Positions 6,972 through 9,177 of a DNA stretch of 9,177 nucleotides are shown here, piece after piece. Source of the stretch: DATGHS01 sp035307785 (GTDB lineage: Bacteria > Planctomycetota > Planctomycetia > Gemmatales > Gemmataceae); assembly GCA_035307785.1 (NCBI GenBank), contig DATGHS010000582.1:1-9177 (forward strand), read 5' to 3'. Within the stretch, counting starts at the first letter, position 1; the number at the start of each line of letters is the position of its first letter. The notes under the pieces were generated by a model, which saw nothing but the letters and a program-made list of their open reading frames with translations, did not search any database and was not told the origin of the DNA. The translations under genes were made by a program, and so were the position numbers.

Positions 6972-7025
6972 GCTCGGATTCAGTTTCGCCAGATGCGCTA
7001 ACGAAGCGCCAACTGAAGGCTGAGC
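6972..7025 (+). other. Nested hairpin directly downstream of the tRNA
   Basis: Starting four bases after the tRNA there are three nested complementary pairs: GCTC (6972-6975) with GAGC (7022-7025), TTCAGTT (6979-6985) with AACTGAA (7011-7017), and GCGC (6995-6998) with GCGC (7006-7009). The order and nesting support one extended stem with internal loops. No T-run follows on the plus strand, so if it stops transcription or protects the 3' end of the precursor, it does so without the usual terminator tail. Confidence 0.5.
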
Positions 7026-7068
7026 CGACCGGAAATACAGGGCATCGGGCGGCTGGCGGCGGCCTATC

Positions 7069-7497
7069 CTAACTGCCGGGTTTCACGCGTCTGAATTCCA
7101 TTTTGATCTTATCTTGCTCAAATATCAGCACCTCGTCGTTCAGTTTCAGTATCTCAACGGTTCGGCTATTCGGACCTTTTGGCCCACTTGGCATATCCAT
7201 CTTAAGTTCATTTCCCTTTAGGGTGTACTGGCCCTCAGACTTCGATTCCTTGCCGTCGCTTTGCATCGTCATCTGAAGCTTGCCGTCCTTCAAAAACTCA
7301 AGATTGAACGGAGCGAAATAAGCCTCAGCCGCCTTCTTGAACTTCCAGACGCCGATGAGCTTGCTCCCATCAATCGGTTCGGGCGCGGCCGGCTGAGTAT
7401 TCGCAGGCGCCGTTGACGCAGACGGGGCCGTGGCTGTCTCGGGCTTGCAACTGGCCAATAACAATACGAGCGGCAGAAACAAATAGGCTCGGCGCAT
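7069..7497 (-). CDS. Small lipoprotein with a beta-rich C-terminal domain
   Basis: This 142-residue protein starts with a basic n-region and hydrophobic stretch ending in a lipobox (MRRAYLFLPLVLLLASC). Cys17 should be lipid-modified after signal peptidase II cleavage, so the protein is membrane-tethered outside the cytoplasm. An Ala/Pro/Thr-rich linker (18-43) follows. The rest is a small beta-rich domain starting LIGVWKF (47-53), with NLEFLKDGKL (65-74), EGQYTLKGNELKM (88-100), TVEILKLNDEVLIFEQ (113-128) and KMEFRRV (132-138). This G-x-W plus GxY-x-G-x-x-L pattern is like lipocalin-like or TIGR03066-like domains of planctomycetes, which have no established role. ATG at 7495-7497 is preferred. 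An upstream GTG at 7504-7506 would add only three residues, and neither has a strong ribosome site. Confidence 0.82.
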   Translation of the reverse strand: MRRAYLFLPLVLLLASCKPETATAPSASTAPANTQPAAPEPIDGSKLIGVWKFKKAAEAYFAPFNLEFLKDGKLQMTMQSDGKESKSEGQYTLKGNELKMDMPSGPKGPNSRTVEILKLNDEVLIFEQDKIKMEFRRVKPGS

Positions 7498-7533
7498 GGT
7501 GATCACAACTTTCGTGGAGAGGGTGCATCAAGA

Positions 7534-7550
7534 ATACTCCGGTAGAGTAT
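7534..7550. repeat. Small palindrome upstream of the lipoprotein gene
   Basis: ATACTC (7534-7539) and GAGTAT (7545-7550) form a 6-bp inverted repeat with a 5-nt spacer, about 37 bp upstream of the lipoprotein start. The position would suit an operator or a leader hairpin. A palindrome this short may also be chance. Confidence 0.3.
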
Positions 7551-7586
7551 ACGATTCTAAAGCGTGGCTTCACTGCAGATCCCGCC

Positions 7587-7645
7587 AAAAAAGCACTTTG
7601 CCACGACAAGGATTTGCGGAGCCACGACTGGATTGTGCGGCAAAG
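7587..7645 (-). terminator. Possible terminator region of the esterase gene, with a 21-bp tandem repeat
   Basis: Downstream of the esterase stop, two adjacent imperfect 21-bp units lie at 7600-7620 and 7621-7641, both beginning GCCACGAC and containing GGATT and GCGG. They are flanked by a CTTTGCC (7596-7602) and GGCAAAG (7639-7645) inverted pair. In the direction of transcription this stem is followed after three bases by six T residues (complement of 7587-7592). This has the layout of an intrinsic terminator, but the stem is only 7 bp with a loop of about 36 nt, so the call is weak. The tandem repeat itself is directly visible. Confidence 0.35.
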
Positions 7646-7655
7646 CGTTTTCTCT

Positions 7656-8771
7656 TCACTGGCCATCCTTGGGCCGAGCGACCGTGGGTAGAACTGCGGG
7701 TGTGACTCCCACTGGCCCGGCCGCCGCCTGGGCACTCGCCTCGAATTGCCGGCCCAACCACAGATACATCTGCTCGCTACTCTCGCGGAAGAACGGCGCT
7801 GCGTGCTTTGCGCCTTGCACAGATTCCACATCAACCGGAACACCCCGCTGCCCGGCGAGCCAGACGAACGAGGCCCCTTGCCCATCGCAGTTGATTTCAT
7901 CCTTGTCGCCATAGCGAACGTACATGCGCAACTCACCCGGCCGGAGATCGGTCAGTTCCAATAGGTCGGCCGGGTTCACCCGTTTCACGCGTTCGATCAC
8001 CCCCGGATCGCGCCCGAAGATCGGTTCAACGAGAAAGCGAGCGTGGACTCGCATGAGCCCAAACTTGGCGCCCACCTGCCATGGCTGGTAGGTCGTCTTC
8101 CAACGGAAGGTGTCCGGCGAGAATGGCGCAAAGTAATCGCCGCTCGCCGTGTCGTAGCGAAGGTTCAGGACACCTGAAGTGGAAGCCGCCGCAGAAAACA
8201 AATCGCGATGTCGCAGGGCCAGGCTCATGGCGCCGGCGCCGCCCGCCGAAATCCCGGCGATGCCATGATAGTCCCGGCCAGGCGTAATGCTGTAGCGGCT
8301 GAACAGGAAGGGCAGGACCTCTTGCATGATGTGATCTTCGACCGCGCCGCCCTCACCGTTCAAATATAAGGAATGGCGGGAGAGAAGCCGGTTCTGTCCG
8401 GTGTAGGTGCCGTCGGGGCAGGCCACAATCATGGGCGGGCAACGCCCCGAGGCAATCATCCGATCCAGAGCTTCCACGTTGCCGCTGGTGAGGAACGAGT
8501 GCTCATCGACAAATGCGCCGTGCAACCACAGGACCAGCGGATAAGTAAAAGCCGGGTTATAGTCCGGCGGCACATAGACATACAGGTCGCGCTTCTGGCT
8601 GAGGATCGTCGAGGTAATTCGGTTGTCGCGCCCGTGGTTGTGCGTGAAATCGTCAATCCGCCCCGCCATCGACTGATTCAACTTAGCGAGGTCATATTGA
8701 TCGGGCTGCTGCGCTACGCCCAGGCCGGTCGCGCAGAGGAGAAATGCCAGAGAAAAGCAGGTACGGATCAT
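7656..8771 (-). CDS. Secreted alpha/beta-hydrolase esterase (Esterase D / PF00756 type)
   Basis: This 371-residue protein has an N-terminal signal peptide (MIRTCFSLAFLLCATGLGVA, probable cleavage before QQP). The first strands read LYVYVPPDY (63-71), and an oxyanion HG (84-85) follows in LWLHGA. The nucleophile elbow GISAGGAG carries Ser175. The likely acid is Asp289 or Asp291 in YGDKDE, and the likely base is His323 in GAKHAAPFF. Order and spacing fit the putative-esterase family, which includes feruloyl and acetylxylan esterases, S-formylglutathione hydrolase and antigen 85. The signal peptide favours an extracytoplasmic carbohydrate or aryl esterase, but the substrate is unknown. The tail after about 345 is Ala/Pro-rich and probably flexible. 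The open frame continues upstream to 9152, but I chose the ATG at 8769-8771 because it places the signal peptide at the N-terminus. No clear Shine-Dalgarno is visible. Confidence 0.9.
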   Translation of the reverse strand: MIRTCFSLAFLLCATGLGVAQQPDQYDLAKLNQSMAGRIDDFTHNHGRDNRITSTILSQKRDLYVYVPPDYNPAFTYPLVLWLHGAFVDEHSFLTSGNVEALDRMIASGRCPPMIVACPDGTYTGQNRLLSRHSLYLNGEGGAVEDHIMQEVLPFLFSRYSITPGRDYHGIAGISAGGAGAMSLALRHRDLFSAAASTSGVLNLRYDTASGDYFAPFSPDTFRWKTTYQPWQVGAKFGLMRVHARFLVEPIFGRDPGVIERVKRVNPADLLELTDLRPGELRMYVRYGDKDEINCDGQGASFVWLAGQRGVPVDVESVQGAKHAAPFFRESSEQMYLWLGRQFEASAQAAAGPVGVTPAVLPTVARPKDGQ

Positions 8772-8923
8772 ACGCCACGTTTTCGATTTGACTGCGCGCT
8801 CCCAAACATAAGCAGAATGCTCCGCGCGATCCGCATCCTTATCGTTGGGCCAAGGAGCAAGCTGCTTTGGAGGCGAAATGAATACGGACCCATTCCATCC
8901 TTCGGATAACGGAGGTGCTTTCC
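8772..8923. other. Divergent intergenic region without a confident gene
   Basis: This stretch lies between the start of the minus-strand esterase and the plus-strand frame at 8924. It should hold the esterase promoter, but I see no well-spaced -35/-10 pair on the minus strand. A TTGACT at 8788-8793 on the plus strand has no convincing -10 partner. Minus-strand frames remain open through it, but they do not resemble a protein and precede the esterase signal peptide. Confidence 0.4.
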
Positions 8924-9177
8924 ATGAGAAGAACTGAGAAACCCGGTTGTGCCAATGGCAGAAATGGCAAGCGGACGAAGACGGGAAAGATAAGCAGTGT
9001 GGAGTTGCATTCGGGTCACCAATTCTCGGCGAAGGGTTGAGCTCACTGGCGACCCCGGCAGGGGGCGAACAAATCGCATTTTTCCAGCGATATCCTGCAA
9101 ATCGAAGAGGCAGTGTCCATCCTGGTGTCCAACTGCCCCGAAGAAGTCGCATTGCTGGCCGGCCTGCCGGCAGACGA
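8924..9177 (+). pseudogene. Plus-strand reading frame with one in-frame TGA, running off the right edge
   Basis: ATG at 8924-8926 is preceded by a strong GGAGG at 8911-8915, eight bases upstream. It opens a 38-codon frame (MRRTEKPGCANGRNGKRTKT and on) that ends in TGA at 9038-9040. The same frame then stays open to the window edge. Its last part encodes SSDILQIEEAVSILVSN followed by CPEEVALLAGLPAD, an amphipathic, protein-like stretch with mostly G/C third positions. Possible readings are a short basic peptide followed by a separate gene with an unusual start, a gene broken by a nonsense mutation or sequencing error, or chance. No in-frame ATG or TTG exists after the stop, and the only GTG is at 9113. 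The family is not recognised. Confidence 0.3.

Noticed and set aside
8373..8909. Plus-strand open frame of 178 residues antisense to the esterase
   Set aside because: The minus strand carries the esterase catalytic motifs in this region, so the plus-strand frame is a shadow.
9038..9040. In-frame TGA considered as a selenocysteine codon
   Set aside because: The flanking residues (SAKG before, AHWRP after) do not match a redox motif, and no clear SECIS-like hairpin was recognised directly downstream.
8768..9100. Minus-strand frame of 110 residues overlapping the esterase leader
   Set aside because: It overlaps the esterase start in another frame, has an Arg/Ser-rich chance-like composition and no ribosome site.
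8772..9152. N-terminal extension of the esterase frame by 127 residues
   Set aside because: The extension is Cys/His/Trp-rich with no domain-like pattern and would bury the signal peptide internally. The ATG at 8771 gives a normal secreted esterase.

Overview
The window looks like chromosomal DNA from a planctomycete, probably of the Pirellulales type. This is inferred from several signs: GC-rich coding sequence, a very large membrane-anchored WD40 protein of the kind found next to Ser/Thr kinase domains in this phylum, an orphan CpaE/TadZ-like ATPase, membrane proteins I know only as planctomycete-type hypotheticals, a lipoprotein with a small beta-rich domain, and intergenic repeats typical of such genomes (AATCCGAAATCCGAA-type inverted repeats, GTCAGAA tandem heptamers, a long GC-rich palindrome). 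No database search was possible, so the taxon is inference.

Layout. Positions 2-79 (+) hold what is probably the tail of a gene that starts outside the window. From 6506 down to 118, five genes lie on the minus strand. In order of transcription they are a receiver-like/P-loop CpaE-TadZ homologue, a WD40 beta-propeller membrane protein of 962 residues, a six-helix membrane protein of 279 residues, a two-helix membrane protein of 114 residues overlapping it by ATGA, and, after a 180-bp gap filled by an AT-rich inverted repeat, a four-helix membrane protein of 254 residues. The gaps between the first three are 66 and 69 bp, so co-transcription of at least the first four is plausible. A tRNA-Ala(CGC) at 6895-6967 (+) has its own promoter-like sequence and is followed directly by a nested hairpin. 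To its right, on the minus strand, are a small lipoprotein (7069-7497) and a secreted esterase (7656-8771). The last 400 bp contain no confident gene. They do hold a plus-strand reading frame with a strong Shine-Dalgarno sequence, interrupted by one TGA, whose final part looks coding and runs off the edge.

How the genes may work together. The minus-strand cluster is almost entirely envelope-associated: a ParA/MinD-superfamily protein with a degenerate nucleotide-binding loop, a membrane-anchored scaffold with about 16 propeller blades, and three membrane proteins. A membrane-localised assembly or polarity module is a reasonable hypothesis, but nothing in the window proves it, and no other Tad pilus gene is present. 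The lipoprotein and esterase are both exported and unrelated to each other by sequence. I see no CRISPR array, transposase, phage gene, toxin-antitoxin pair or recognisable defence system.
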